Assembly (NCBI RefSeq): GCF_024139115.2
Contig: NC_085141.1
Coordinates: forward strand, 41,537,065-41,601,064
DNA from: Armigeres subalbatus
Lineage: Eukaryota > Arthropoda > Insecta > Diptera > Culicidae
Reading direction: 5' to 3'
Length of the DNA: 64,000 bases
A model generated the notes under the pieces. That model worked only from the letters and a program-made list of their open reading frames with translations, was not told where the DNA came from and did not search any database. The position numbers were made by a program, and so were the translations under genes. Positions 1 to 11,068 of this stretch are shown here, piece by piece; positions within the stretch are counted from its first letter, which is position 1, and each line of letters begins with the position of its first letter.

Positions 1-821
1 ATTAAAATAAAATAACCGAAACAAGGCTCCAATCGGGAGACGTCGACGACCGACAGGGAGACGAACAGCCCGAGCGAGACAAGGAATCAACGGTTCTTTT
101 TAATGGCAAAAAATTGGCGTTTTTGCGTAAATTTCATTTTTATGCACTTTCTCCCCGTTTGGGAGACTCCTCCGAGAGAATGCGAGCTGTGGCTGCTGCA
201 TGTTTTGTTTATCTTTTCTTGGGAAAAGGGAGGTCCAAATGAAACTCGAGATCACGGAGGCGAGCGGGGTCTGGCTGTGAGATTAAGTGTGATATAACCG
301 GTTTTAGCCTTCTTTTTTTGAGATTGCAATTTTGAAATAAACCCTCACTGCAGTCATCATCACATCACCAACCGGTCCAGCGAAAATGGTTTCGTTTGCA
401 GTAGGGTCATTTCCAGAGCAGGTTTCCAATTTATGGGAACTCGTCTCATTCAGGCACAGAATTGTTTGAATTATTCACGAATTTTATTGCAATAATCGAA
501 CCAGGCGCGGCATAAAATCCCCGATGCGACCTACGCTACTGAGGTCGGAGTGGTCGGGAGAATAACTGCCAAGACCCACTTTCGGACGTGACATGTTCCG
601 ATAGGCAGAGGCTCATGACCCACTCAATCTACCTCCGTTTAACGTCCCTTCATCTGATCCGGCCATAAAAGGGCATCCCGTGCAGCAAACAATGAACCTT
701 CCCAAAAAAAACTCAACACCGACCACATAACTGCACAAAAGTTTTCGCTAAATTGTATTATATTACTTTTAATTGACCACGTTTATCTTCCACCCGAATA
801 TTCCAAGCTCAAAATGGAGCG
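1..821. other. unassigned sequence
   Basis: I see no recognisable gene, RNA or complete mobile element here. The only open frame of note (103-297) resembles no family I know. The 530-690 stretch is locally GC-richer than its surroundings and could be a retrotransposon remnant, but nothing in it is diagnostic. Confidence 0.4.
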
Positions 822-1103
822 ATGCTCGTAGGTTTGACCGAGGAGAAGGAAGCGGGATCAAGCGGAACATTTTCCAAAAAAAATGCTCCCAATGCCACAA
901 TTGGTGCTTACGACAAGGATATCGTCGCCAGAGTCATGAATGCGTCGCGGCACGACGGAGACATTAAAATAAATCATTGCCCTCGCTCCTTTAATGCTTA
1001 TCATCAAGGTCCGAATGAATCGGACCTGAAGCTAAAACTAAAGGGTCTCGTTAAGACTCTACAGCTGAGTAAGTCTCAGCTGAAAAAAATAAAACTAAAC
1101 TAA
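822..1103 (+). CDS. 93-codon ORF of unknown function, possibly a retroelement tail
   Basis: I do not recognise this product. The C-terminal third is lysine- and leucine-rich (LKLKLKGLVKTLQ near residues 65-77) and the frame closes just inside the 11-bp satellite that follows. A perfect 8-bp inverted repeat (CAGCTGAG at 1062-1069, CTCAGCTG at 1075-1082) lies close to its end. It may be the 3' end of a retroelement ORF whose tail seeded the satellite. It may equally be a chance frame. No splice sites or promoter support a host gene. Confidence 0.2.
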   Translation: MLVGLTEEKEAGSSGTFSKKNAPNATIGAYDKDIVARVMNASRHDGDIKINHCPRSFNAYHQGPNESDLKLKLKGLVKTLQLSKSQLKKIKLN

Positions 1104-2729
1104 AACTAAACTAAAACTAAACTAAAACTAAACCAAACCAAACCAAAACCAAACCAAAACCAAACCAAAACCAAACCAAACCAAACCAAACCCAAAACCA
1201 AACCAAACCCAAACCAAAACCAAACCAAACCCAAACCAAAACCAAACCAAAACCAAACCAAAACCAAACCAAAACCAAACCAAAACCAAACCAAAACCAA
1301 ACCAAAACCAAACCAAAACCAAACCAAAACCAAACCAAAACCAAACCAAAACCAAACCAAAACCAAACCAAAACCAAACCAAAACCAAACCAAAACCAAA
1401 CCAAAACCAAACCAAAACCAAACCAAAACCAAACCAAAACCAAACCAAAACCAAACCAAAACCAAACCAAAACCAAACCAAAACCAAACCAAAACCAAAC
1501 CAAAACCAAACCAAAACCAAACCAAAACCAAACCAAAACCAAACCAAAACCAAACCAAAACCAAACCAAACCAAAACCAAACCACACCAAAACCAAAACC
1601 AATCCAAACCAAACCAAAACCAAACCAAAACCAAACCAAAACCAAACCAAAACCAAACCAAAACCAAACCAAAACCAAACCAAAACCAAACCAAAACCAA
1701 ACCAAAACCAAACCAAAACCAAACCAAAACCAAACCAAAACCAAACCAAAACCAAACCCAAACCAAAACCAAACCAAAACCAAACCAAAACCAAACCAAA
1801 ACCAAACCAAAACCAAACCAAAACTAAACCAAAACCAAAACCATACTAAAACCAAACCAAAACCAAACCAAAACCAAACCAAAACCAAACCAAAACCAAA
1901 CCAAAACCAAACCAAACCAAAACCAAACCAAAACCAAACCAAAACCAAACCAAAACCAAACCAAAACCAAACCAAAACCAAACCAAAACCAAACCAAAAC
2001 CAAACCAAAACCAAACCAAAACCAAACCAAAACCAAACAAAACCTAACCAAAACCAAAAAACAACCAAAACCAAACCAAAACCAAACCAAAACCAAACCA
2101 AAACCAAACCAAACCAAACCAAAACCAAACCAAACCAAACCAAACCCCAACCCAACCCAAACCCAACCAAAACCAAACCCAAAACCAAACCAAACCAAAC
2201 CAAAACCCAAACCAAACCAAACCCAAAACAAAACCAAAACCAACCCCAACCAAAACCCACCCAAACCCAACCCAAAACAAAACCAAAACCAACCCCAACC
2301 AAAACCAAACCAACCCAACCAAAAACAAACACAAACCCAACCACAAACACACCCCAAACAACACCCAAACCAAACCAAACCAAACACAAACCAAATCCAA
2401 ACCAAATCCAAACAAAACCCAAACCAAACCCAAACCAAAACCAACCCAAAACCAAACAAAACCAAAACCAAACCCAACCCAAAACCAAACAAAACCAAAA
2501 CCAAAACAAAACCAAACCAAAACAAAAACAAAACAAAACCCAAACCAAACCAAAACCAAAAAAAAACCAAAAACAAAACTAAACTAAAACTAAACTAAAA
2601 CTAAACTAAAACTAAACTAAAACTAAACTAAAACTAAACTAAAACTAAACTAAAACTAAACTAAAACTAAACTAAAACTAAACTAAAACTAAACTAAAAC
2701 TAAACTAAAACTAAACTAAATCTAAACTG
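1088..2729. repeat. 11-bp satellite array with C-type core and T-type flanks
   Basis: About 150 tandem copies of an 11-bp unit are seen directly. The outer parts (about 1088-1130 and 2576-2729) read AAAACTAAACT; the core (about 1131-2575) reads AAAACCAAACC, so both T positions are C. The core is most regular between 1220 and 2030 and degenerates from about 2040 to 2575, where CCC runs and length variants appear. Because 11 is not a multiple of 3, all three minus frames stay open and give long Phe/Gly/Leu/Val/Trp products with an 11-residue period; these are artefacts. The minus strand carries closely spaced GG doublets. Confidence 0.95.
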
Positions 2730-2730
2730 A

Positions 2731-3300
2731 TTGAAATATGCAACTTCTTCTTTCCTCCAGCTTCCCCTTCATCCTTTTTTCTACTTTCTGCTTCTGTTTT
2801 GCCCTTTTTTTCCTTCTCCATTCCACTTTTTTCATCCTTCTTACTTCTTAGTTCTTACTTGTTCTTTCTTAATTCTTTCTTCTACTTATTTATTCTTCGT
2901 TTCTCCTTTTTGCTTTTTGCTTCCTACTTTATTTTTCATTTTATTTATTTTCCATTTTATTTTTCTTCGTCTCCCACCTTCCTTGCAACTTTTGTTCTTT
3001 TTCCTTCTTCCTTATTTTATTCTTTTGCCTGCAGTCTTTATTCTCCTATTTTTTATTTTCTTCTTCCTTCTTTTTTGTTGCATTTTTATTCTTACTTACC
3101 TTTTCTATTTTTTTCTTTCTTCTTCCTTCTACTTTCTTACTTTTTCTGTTCCTTCCTCCCTTTTACTCCTTCTTCTCTCTCCATTCTTCCTTCTTCCTTC
3201 TTTCTCTTCCTTCTTCTACTTTCTGCTTCCATCTTCTTTCTTCTTCCTTTCTTCCCTCTTCGTTTTTTTCTTTAAATTGAAAAGTAGTGTCTCTCTTTTA
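2731..3300. repeat. pyrimidine-rich low-complexity tract
   Basis: The plus strand is almost entirely C and T for over 500 bases, built from imperfect TTCTTCC, TTTTC and TTATTT words. It starts directly where the 11-bp satellite ends. Its open frames encode Phe/Ser/Leu-rich strings that only reflect composition. Confidence 0.85.
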
Positions 3301-3788
3301 ATGCTTCCAACACTAACCACTCGGCCACGAAGCCCACAAGCCCCTTTCCCACTACTCACTTATCACTTTTAACTTTTCATTCGGCCTAATAAACTTTCGG
3401 CCTACTGGCCTTCGGAATATTGACCCTAACTCTCACTTTCTATTTGTCACTTTTAACTTCTCACTTCGCCATCTTGATTTCTTAATTCTCACTTTTATGC
3501 TTTCACTTTTTGAAGAACGTCTCATGCTTCATTTTACACTATACAATTCTCTCTCATTTATCTTATCTAACATTTTACATCCCACTTCTTAGTTTTGACT
3601 TCTCACTGCTGTATTCACACTTTTCACCTCACACTCCTCGCATACCACATCTTGCTTTTCTCTTCGCACTTATCACTTCTCACTTCTTATTTCACATTTC
3701 TCACTTCTCACTTCTCTCTTGTCTCTTCTCATATCTCACATCTCACTACTCATCTTTTATTCGGCCTAATGACGTTTGGATCTATTGA
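3301..3788. repeat. degenerate CACTTCTCAC-type repeat with TTCGGCC motifs
   Basis: Words such as TCACTTCTCAC and TCACTTTT recur, preceded by TTCGGCCTA-type words at 3380-3415. The same two word types form the centre and arms of the inverted minisatellite element at 22.6-23.6 kb, so this is probably a decayed relative. The repeat resumes at 7241 on the other side of the hAT-type insertion, which shows it was one continuous tract. Confidence 0.6.
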
Positions 3789-4210
3789 CAATACAGTAGA
3801 GTTTCCATTTCCCGGCCATTTTTGCTGTCCCGGGATTCGGGATGAAAATTCTTGTATATCCCGGGAATTTTCGATGTTTTTAAAAATATAATTTTTTTGT
3901 TTCGAAAAAGTTTTTTTTTAAGTTTAGGGGTAAAGTTCATATTTTAGAAAGGCCAGATGATACAGAATTCAAATTAAAACTAAATTCAATTTCAATTTAA
4001 ATCGATACTTGGTTTGACTTCAAAAAGTATTTGCGTATTTCAATAGTATTTGCGTTTGTATCGGAAAGTAGGGTTTCTGGAACAAATGTTCACCGAGTTC
4101 GAAAAGACGCGTTCGCTGTCCATCGGAGCAGGCTTGATTGTTTGTATTATATATTGGATTTAGACCATTTCTAAGTTTTCATTTAAGCAGCGTATTTTCT
4201 GTGGCAATAC

Positions 4211-6864
4211 TAGGTAGTGTCAGACACCTCGCTGTAGACGGAAGATGTTCACTTCGACAGCGAAGTTTTCACCGCGGCCCTGGGACTGGAAGCCAACACC
4301 GACAGTCTAAGCGGGGATGCGCTGGTAGCTGTCCTATCACGCGCGTGCGATGCTACTATGTCGAGGAAAGCCCTGCCAAGAAATGGCAGACGCCCGGCAT
4401 ACTGGTGGAGTGCCGAAATTGCAGCCCTACGATCAGCCTGCCTCAAGGCTAGACGTAGGGTAGGACGCAACGAGCCCGTACCGAGGAGGAAAGAGCGGTC
4501 CGCCGGGAAGTGTTCCAATCTGCGAGACTGGCCCTTAACAAGGCCATTAAGAGCAGCAAGAGAGCGTGCTTCGACAACCTGTGCGAGGGTGCCAATGCGA
4601 ATCCATGGGGTGACGCCTATAGGATCGTGATGGCCAAGACCAAAGGGGGCCCTTCACCCCCCGAACGGTCACCGGACCGGTTGGCGAGGATTATCGAAGT
4701 ACTCTTCCCATCCCGAGCCCCAAGTCCCTGGCCTCCTCCTGCGGTGCAAGGCGCTGGGAGTGTGGCCAAAATGGTGGATCCGGTGACGAACGAAGAGTTA
4801 TTCGCAGCGGCTAACACCCTTACGATGAACAAAGCTCCAGGCCCCGATGGAGTTCCAAACAGTGCACTCAAGGCAGCGATCATAGCGAACCCGAACATGT
4901 TCAGGCTAGCTATGCAGAGATGCCTGGATGAGTGTCGTTTCCCGGAGAGATGGAAAAGGCAGAAGTTGGTACTGCTGCCGAAGGCCGGGAAGCCTCCGGG
5001 CGACCCATCGGCGTACAGACCAATTTGCCTGATCGACACGACGGGTAAACTGCTCGAGAGGATCATTCTCAACAGGCTCACCCCGTACGCAGAGGGTACG
5101 GATGGCCTGTCGAGTAACCAGTTTGGTTTTCGGAAGGGTAAGTCCACGGTGGACGCTATCAACTCAGTGCTCAAGACTGCAGAGGTAGCGATCCAACGGA
5201 AAAGGCGAGGAATTCGATACTGTGCGTTGGTGACACTGGACGTGAAGAACGCATTCAACAGCGCAAGCTGGGATGCCATCGCGCTCTCGTTACACCGGCT
5301 TAGCCTGCCGGTGGGACTGTACCGGATCTTGGAAAGCTACTTCCAGAACCGAGTGCTGCTATACGAGACCGATGCCGGTCAGAAAAGTGTTCCCATTACC
5401 GCAGGAGTCCCGCAAGGGTCAATCATGGGCCCGGTACTATGGAACCTGATGTATGACGGGGCTCTGAAGCTAAAGTTTCCTTCCTCCTGGTGTGAAGATC
5501 GTCGGCTTTGGTGACGATGTAACCCTAGAGGTCTACGGGGAGTCAATCCCCGAAGTAGAGCTAACCGCAGAACACGCGATCAGCACTGTGGCGGACTGGA
5601 TGAGTGCGAGAGGCCTTGAGCTCGCTCAACATAAGACGGAGGTGGTTATCGTCAGCAACCGTAAGTCGGCACAACATGCAATTGTACACGTGGGAGACGT
5701 CGCGATCACTTCAAAGCGGAGTCTGAAGATTCTTGGGGTCATCATAGACGACAAGCTTACCTTCGGTAGCCATGTCGAATATGCGTGCAAGAAGGCTACG
5801 ACGGCTGTGGCGGCATTATCGAGGATGATGTCCAACAGCTCCCAGGTGTGCGCCAGTAGACGTAGGCTACTGGCAGGCATTGCCGCATCTATTCTTAGGT
5901 ACGGCGGCCCGTCCTGGGCAAAAGCACTGGGGGTAACCAGTTACCTGCAGAAACTGGAGAGCACCTACCGCTTGATGTGTCTCAGGGTGATATCGGCCTA
6001 CCGCACTGTATCGCGTGACGCATCCTGCGTGATAGCGAGTATGATGCCAGTCGGGCTGGTCATCCGGGAAGACGAGGAGTGCTTTGACCTACGTGGCACT
6101 AGAGGAGCCCGCGAACGTACCAGGGTGACTTCGGTTGCCAGATGGCAGCGCGAGTGGGATAACTCCTCGAAAGGTAGGTGGACCCACCGGCTGAATCCTA
6201 ACATATCAAGCTGGGTGGGGAGACCCCATGGGGAGGTTCACTTCCATCTGACACAATTCCTGTCAGGCCATGGCTGTTTCCGACAGTACCACCACAGGTT
6301 TGGACACGCGGAGGTCTTCATCTGCCCTGACTGCTCAGGTGTTGACGAAACTGCAGAGCACATACTGTTCGTATGTCCTCGTTTCGACGTCGAAAGAAGA
6401 GCAATGATAGACGTTTGCGGGCGGGACACAACTCCGGATAATCTTATCCAAAGGATGTGTCAAGCGGTGGAGAAGTGGAACGCAGTTCAGAAACTGGTCA
6501 GCAGAAGTCCAGAAGGAACTCGGACCAAAACATAAACATAGGGGTCGAAGAGCTCAAAATGACTAGCTCGGTGTTAGGAGGGCCGAGAAGATTAACGAGG
6601 CGTGCACAAATGATAATTAAATTACACGTAAAATAGAATCGCAAAATAAAATAAAATAGAAAAGCAAATATAAACTTTACTTGATTTATTAAAACTATTT
6701 TCACATCGATCAATGAATCAATTAAATTTTTATTTTTGCGTCCTTTTTATGCTCCAAATATGTGCATCAAAATGAATGTAAATTTACAAAATATTTCAGG
6801 CTGTGTTGAGAAGTGCTGAAATATGTATCAGATAGTGTGCGACTCATCGTTGTAGACGGAAGAT
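4211..6864 (+). mobile_element. 5'-truncated R1-clade non-LTR retrotransposon insertion
   Basis: The insertion carries the RT half of ORF2 and an AT-rich 3' region with AAAATA words near 6630-6660. A 36-bp direct repeat brackets it (4211-4246 and 6829-6864; 29 of 36 positions match and the last 14 are identical). I read this as a diverged target duplication made when the truncated copy integrated into the hAT-type element. The repeat was aligned by eye. Confidence 0.7.
4247..6535 (+). pseudogene. R1-type ORF2 fragment: reverse transcriptase and C-terminal zinc finger
   Basis: This is a decayed ORF2 of an R1-clade retrotransposon, which copies its RNA into a nicked genomic target. The upstream endonuclease is missing, so the copy is 5' truncated. 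In order I see a linker with RRPAYWW, then RT blocks NKAPGPDGVPN, YRPICLIDTTGKLLERI, FGFRKGKSTVDAI, LDVKNAFNSASW, GVPQGSIMGPVLWN and the active site as GFGDDV, where FADD is usual. Near the end a Cys/His cluster (CPDC then AEHILFVCPRF) matches the C-terminal finger of this clade. Reading passes through three frames, with breaks near 4460-4475 and near 5480-5500 just before the active site. The copy cannot make an intact protein. Confidence 0.9.
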
Positions 6865-7240
6865 AAGCAGGAATTATACACCAGTTAGATGTATCTGCTC
6901 TTTTGTAATATCAAGGAATATTGTTAGCTATTAGCTATAAGAGAGCTGCAGTTGCTGGCAGAAGTATCAGTCAGTAGACCGCCATAGGGTAAAGAAAACT
7001 CTAGTCTTGTGTTTTCTTTGTGAGGGAGTTCCCCTTGGCGTTGGGCGTTCAATGCAAATAAAAATTGTGAGCATACACACTATTAGTAAGCCTGAAGTAA
7101 AAAAAGATTTTTTGTCCCGGGTATCCCGGGATTTTCGGGATTTCAAAAATAATATCCCGGGAATCGGGAAATCCCGAATTTTCCTAAATCCCGGGATTTT
7201 TCGTCCCGGGATGTCCCGGGATGGAAACTCTACAATACAG

Positions 7241-7500
7241 CCTCACTTATTTCTCACTTTTCGCACGCTTCGCACTTTCAATTTTTCACTTATCTAATCT
7301 CACATTTCGAAGAAAGTCCCATGCCTCACTTCGCACTACGTAATTCTTTTATCTCATAGCTCACATCTGACTTCTCAGATTTACCTTCTCACTGCTTATT
7401 TTTCACTCTTCAGTTCTCAGTTCTCAGCTCTCACATCCTACTTCGAACACCTGGATTCTCACTTATATCTTCTCACTTTTCAAACCTTACTTTTCAACGA
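7241..7500. repeat. continuation of the CACTTCTCAC-type repeat
   Basis: Right-hand continuation of the tract at 3301-3788 beyond the hAT-type element, with the same TCTCAC and CACTT words. Confidence 0.6.
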
Positions 7501-7856
7501 ATGTCTGATGCCTTTGCAATTCTCTCATTTCGCTTACCTATCACACTGCATATTTCTCACTTTTCTCTACTCGCAATCAGAGGATATTTTTTAAATCCGT
7601 TCGACCAAGCGGCATTCGGTCAAATATCGTCTGGTCAACGTTCGTTCGAACGGTATGCAAATGACAAACCCTTAGTTCTTGCCATTTTTGTCTGACTTGT
7701 GCTGCTCGGGACATGTTGCAACAAAGATATTCTTCGTTCCTCCGAATCAATACCATTGTTAAGTTAGATGCACGAAGCAATCTATGCGTCTCCATTAGGA
7801 TATGGTGCGGAGTAACCCCCGTTTGACGGTCAAGGTGTATCTGTGTGGAAATATTA
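7501..7856. other. unassigned sequence with a short repeat fragment
   Basis: No gene is recognised. The sequence GTGCTGCTCGGG followed by ATGTTGCAAC near 7698-7720 resembles one end of the short inverted-repeat family found intact near 16.3 and 41.7 kb, so a fragment of that family is likely. Confidence 0.4.
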
Positions 7857-8147
7857 TTTTTCAAAAATCAGTTTCTCTTAAACACCCACCACGCGAAAGT
7901 ATATGATCTCCTGTTTCATATAGTGGGTAAACTAAAATGTTCTATCGGGAATCTAGAACCATTTTTATTTTTTTCACTATTTTTGGTGCAAGCTCCAGAG
8001 AAATATCAAATGGTAGCCGATTTAACACCCCCAAAAATGTATGGAAAAATTACCTTTTATAGAACATTTTAAAAATGCACCTACGTGAAACAGGAAAACC
8101 TATACTTTCGTATAGTGGGTGTTGTAGAGATACTGATTTTTTGAAAA
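7857..8147. mobile_element. foldback miniature element, TA-flanked
   Basis: The two ends are imperfect inverted repeats over roughly 60 to 90 bases: TTTTTCAAAAATCAGT on the left pairs with CTGATTTTTTGAAAA on the right, continuing through CACCCAC / GTGGGTG and CCTGTTTCA / TGAAACAGG. A TA dinucleotide sits at both borders (7855-7856, 8148-8149). No coding capacity. Confidence 0.7.
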
Positions 8148-8181
8148 TAAGCTTCTTTGGACAAAGACACCGTGACGGGAC

Positions 8182-8337
8182 TTTAAAGTCTCATATGTTC
8201 AAACAATAAAGTTCTAACTGCCCGACGTTTCGGCTGTGTTTGGCAGCCTTCTTCTAATTTCCCCAGAAAAAGGCTGCCAAAACAAACCCCTAACGTCGGG
8301 TAGTTAAAACATTATTGCTTGAACATCTGAGACTTGA
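8182..8337. mobile_element. short foldback miniature element (CCCGACGTTTCGGC type)
   Basis: An inverted repeat of about 65 bases per arm: AAGTCTCATATGTTCAA on the left matches the complement of TTGAACATCTGAGACTT on the right, with CCCGACGTT / AACGTCGGG further in. The element at 58432-58612 shares the CGACGTTTCG-like interior. Confidence 0.65.
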
Positions 8338-8635
8338 CAGCTTAGTCCCATTACTATTTGCCTTCTTTATCATAGTTCTCGCTTTTCGCTTCCCGGTTTT
8401 AAATTTTCATTCCTTAATTTTTGCTTTTCATTTGTCAATTGTTTTTAATTTCACATTTTTTACTTCCTACTTCGAATGTTTTCACTTCTCACCTTCCACT
8501 CAACACTTCTCCCTTTTTCCTGCTCCCTTCATAATTCTCATTTGTCACAGACTGTCCGCTTTTACTCCGACCGAACCGAGTAAAAGTTGTACAACATGTT
8601 GGAGTGTGTGTGTGTGTGGCTTCGATTAGTCATCA
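8338..8635. other. unassigned AT- and T-rich sequence
   Basis: No gene or clear element is seen. The 8340-8530 part carries TTTCACTTC-like words similar to the degenerate repeat near 3.5 and 7.3 kb. Confidence 0.35.
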
Positions 8636-9330
8636 TTTCACTACAAAACAAACTTTTTTAGAAGGCTCGACGAGCCATAGTGTTACATACCGTTAGAATC
8701 AGTTCAGCTCGACAAACTAAGCAAATGTCTGTCTGTCCTTGTGTTATCATTGTCATATAATAATCGTCAATCGATTTTCTCACAACAAGTTGGATTCGAC
8801 AGGAAGTAAAGCCTACACGGAAACGCGAAACAACTCACTTTACGGTTCCTTTCACTCAAATCCGCCCTTGCGTAGAAGAAGCCAAAAATAAGTAAAATGC
8901 GGAAAAAACAGGTGAGTACTTTGCCTTTACTCCCGTGTTGAATTTTCACCCACTATGGAGTTTCACCAACTCAAATTTATGTTATTTTCACTCACTCGAG
9001 ACTATGGTGAAAACAACTCAAATTTGGCTTCTTCCACGAAACGGCACACGTTGGGTCGATGCAGCTCTCTTTGTTTATAATATCATTCATGAGAGGGAGT
9101 GAGAAAACTACCTAATATTAAGCTAAAAATTTGAACTTCGTACTCAAAGTTGAGTTCTTTAAACTTTATTTTTTCTGTGTAGTATATTACTTTTGAATTT
9201 GAATACGATGGGATATTGCTTTCAGAAGTTAGAAAATGGTGGATTGATTAAAAAAGGATATTGACATGGCTTCATGCGAGAAAGGCAGAACCACTGCTGG
9301 GGGAATGAATTTGGGTTTTATGTTGTCATA
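8636..9330 (+). mobile_element. dispersed GCCTTTCTCGT family element, split copy
   Basis: The left part (AGAAGGCTCGACGAGCCATAG, CAGCTCGAC, CAACAAGTTGGATTCGAC) and the right part (GCGAGAAAGGCAGAACCACTG then TTTGGGTTTTAT) match the 5' and 3' parts of the fuller copy at 40268-40815. Here they are separated by a nested miniature element at 8813-9182. The family has no visible coding sequence. Confidence 0.55.
8813..9182. mobile_element. nested miniature element with CTACACRGAAA ends
   Basis: CTACACGGAAA on the left and TTTCTGTGTAG on the right form short inverted termini, with AACTCA / TGAGTT words inside. It lies inside the dispersed element at 8636-9330 and separates that element's two halves. 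Confidence 0.5.
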
Positions 9331-9750
9331 TGAGGAATGTGGAACATGCGTTAACAAACATATTCGATTTTTGAACCGGTCAAGGTCTTCAAGGGGGCAG
9401 CAGGGACTATGTCCAAGGGCTTGACGATCCCTCCCCAGGCCATCTGCGAGTTGTGGCGCCTGCCTAGGATGTGGTGGGGTTTGACAGTGGGCCCTGTTAA
9501 ACCTCTATAAAAAGCTGTGCATGTATCCGCAAGTAGGCTCCGCCAAAGCGACCGTGTGCCGCTCAAAGCGCACAAGCCCAAGTCCTGGTGTTAGGTGGGA
9601 CGCTAAACAGCCCTGACACGACGGCCCTCCGACGAGACAGGAGGTTTGCGCAGGCCCAATAAGCCGCCTATAATAATAAATAAATAAAGCCGCCAATAAA
9701 CAACTATTACGAACGACATAGAAGATAATACGACTCGATACAATCGGCAA

Positions 9751-10847
9751 AGACCTAGGCGACGAATAAAGGATCACGATTGGAAGCTTGGAACATGGAA
9801 CTGCAAGTCGCTAGGTTTCGCAGGTTGCGACAGGATGATCTACGATGAATTACATCCCCGCAACTTCGATGTCGTAGCGCTGCAGGAAATCTGCTGGACA
9901 GGACAGAAAGTGTGGAAAAGCGGGCATCGAGCGGCTACCTTCTACCAAAGCTGTGGCACCACCAACGAGCTGGGAACCGGCTTCATAGTGCTGGGAAAGA
10001 TGCGCCAACGCGTGATTGGGTGGCAGCCAATCAACGCAAGGATGTGCAAGCTGAGGATAAAAGGCCGTTTCTTCAACTATAGCATCATCAACGTGCACTG
10101 CCCACACGAAGGGAGATCCGACGACGAGAAAGAAGCGTTCTATGCGCAGCTGGAGCAGACATACGATGGATGCCCACTGCGGGACGTCAAAATCGTCATC
10201 GGTGACATGAACGCTCAGGTAGGAAGGGAGGAAATGTATAGACCGGTCATCGGACCGGATAGTCTGCATACCGTATCGAACGACAACGGCCAACGATGCA
10301 TAAACTTTGCAGCCTCCCGCGGAATGGTAGTCCGAAGCACTTTCTTCCCCGTAAGAATATCCACAAGGCCACATGGAAATCACCTAATCAAGTAACGGAA
10401 AACCAAATCGACCACGTTCTAATCGACGGTAAATTCTTCTCCGACATCACGAACGTACGCACTTACCGCAGTGCGAATATTGAATCCGACCACTATCTCG
10501 TCGCAGTATGTCTGCGCTCAAAACTCTCGACGGTGTACAACACGCGTCGGAGTCGTCCGCCGCGGCTTAACATTGGGCGGCTACAAGACGGTAGACTAGC
10601 CCAAGACTACGCGCAGCAGCTGGAAGTGGCACTCCCAACGGAAGAGCAGCTAGGCGCAGCATCTCTTGAAGATGGCTGGAGAGATATTCGATCCGCCATT
10701 GGAAGCACCGCAACCGCTGCACTAGGCACGGTGGCTCCGGATCAGAGAAACGACTGGTATGACGGCGAATGTGAGCAGTTAGTTGAGGAGAAGAATGCAG
10801 CATGGGCGAGATTGCTGCAACACCTCACGAGGGCGAACGAGGCATGA
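9751..10847 (+). pseudogene. AP-type endonuclease domain of an RTE-like retrotransposon
   Basis: The domain nicks target DNA to start reverse transcription. Motifs are seen in order: GTWNCKSL at the N terminus, VALQEICWTG with the catalytic Glu, IINVHCPHEG, IGDMNAQVGRE with the Asp/Asn pair, IDHVLIDG, and IESDHYLVAV with the Ser-Asp-His end motif. The type resembles the endonuclease from which craniofacial development protein 2-like annotations arise (BovB/RTE relatives). The frame shifts between about 10300 and 10390 and closes at a TGA at 10846-10848, before the linker to the RT. Clade is inferred; a Loner-type assignment is the alternative. Confidence 0.85.
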
Positions 10848-11068
10848 TACAAACGGTCGCGGAACAGACAAAACTCGATTTTCCGGAGGAAAAAGCGCCA
10901 GCAGGAAGATCGAGACCGTGAAGAGACGGAGGAACTGTACCGCGCTAATAACGCACGAAAGTTCTATGAGAAGTTTAACCGTTCACGTAAGGGCCACGTG
11001 CCACAGCCCGATTTGTGTAAGGACATAAACGGGAACCTTCTTACGAACGAGCGTGAGGTGATCCAAAG

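Larger units (their letters stand above)
3797..7232. mobile_element. non-autonomous hAT-type element, split by an R1-type insertion
   Basis: The ends are inverted: TAGAGTTTCCAT at 3797-3808 and ATGGAAACTCTA at 7221-7232. They are flanked by a perfect 8-bp direct repeat CAATACAG at 3789-3796 and 7233-7240. An 8-bp target duplication and a terminal TAGAG are typical of the hAT superfamily. CCCGGGA words cluster just inside both ends. No transposase frame is visible. Without the nested retrotransposon the element would be about 780 bp. Confidence 0.8.

Noticed and set aside
1106..2576. Several long minus-strand frames (up to 480 codons) rich in Phe, Trp, Gly, Leu and Val
   Set aside because: They follow from the 11-bp repeat: three units make 33 bases, so all three frames stay open with an 11-residue period.
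1088..2729. Telomeric or telomere-like repeat
   Set aside because: The unit is 11 bp of A and C/T, unlike TTAGG or known dipteran telomere repeats, and lies inside ordinary transposon-rich sequence.
2731..3372. 213-codon plus-strand frame resembling a membrane protein
   Set aside because: Phe/Ser/Leu content is explained by the C/T-only tract; there is no start context or domain.
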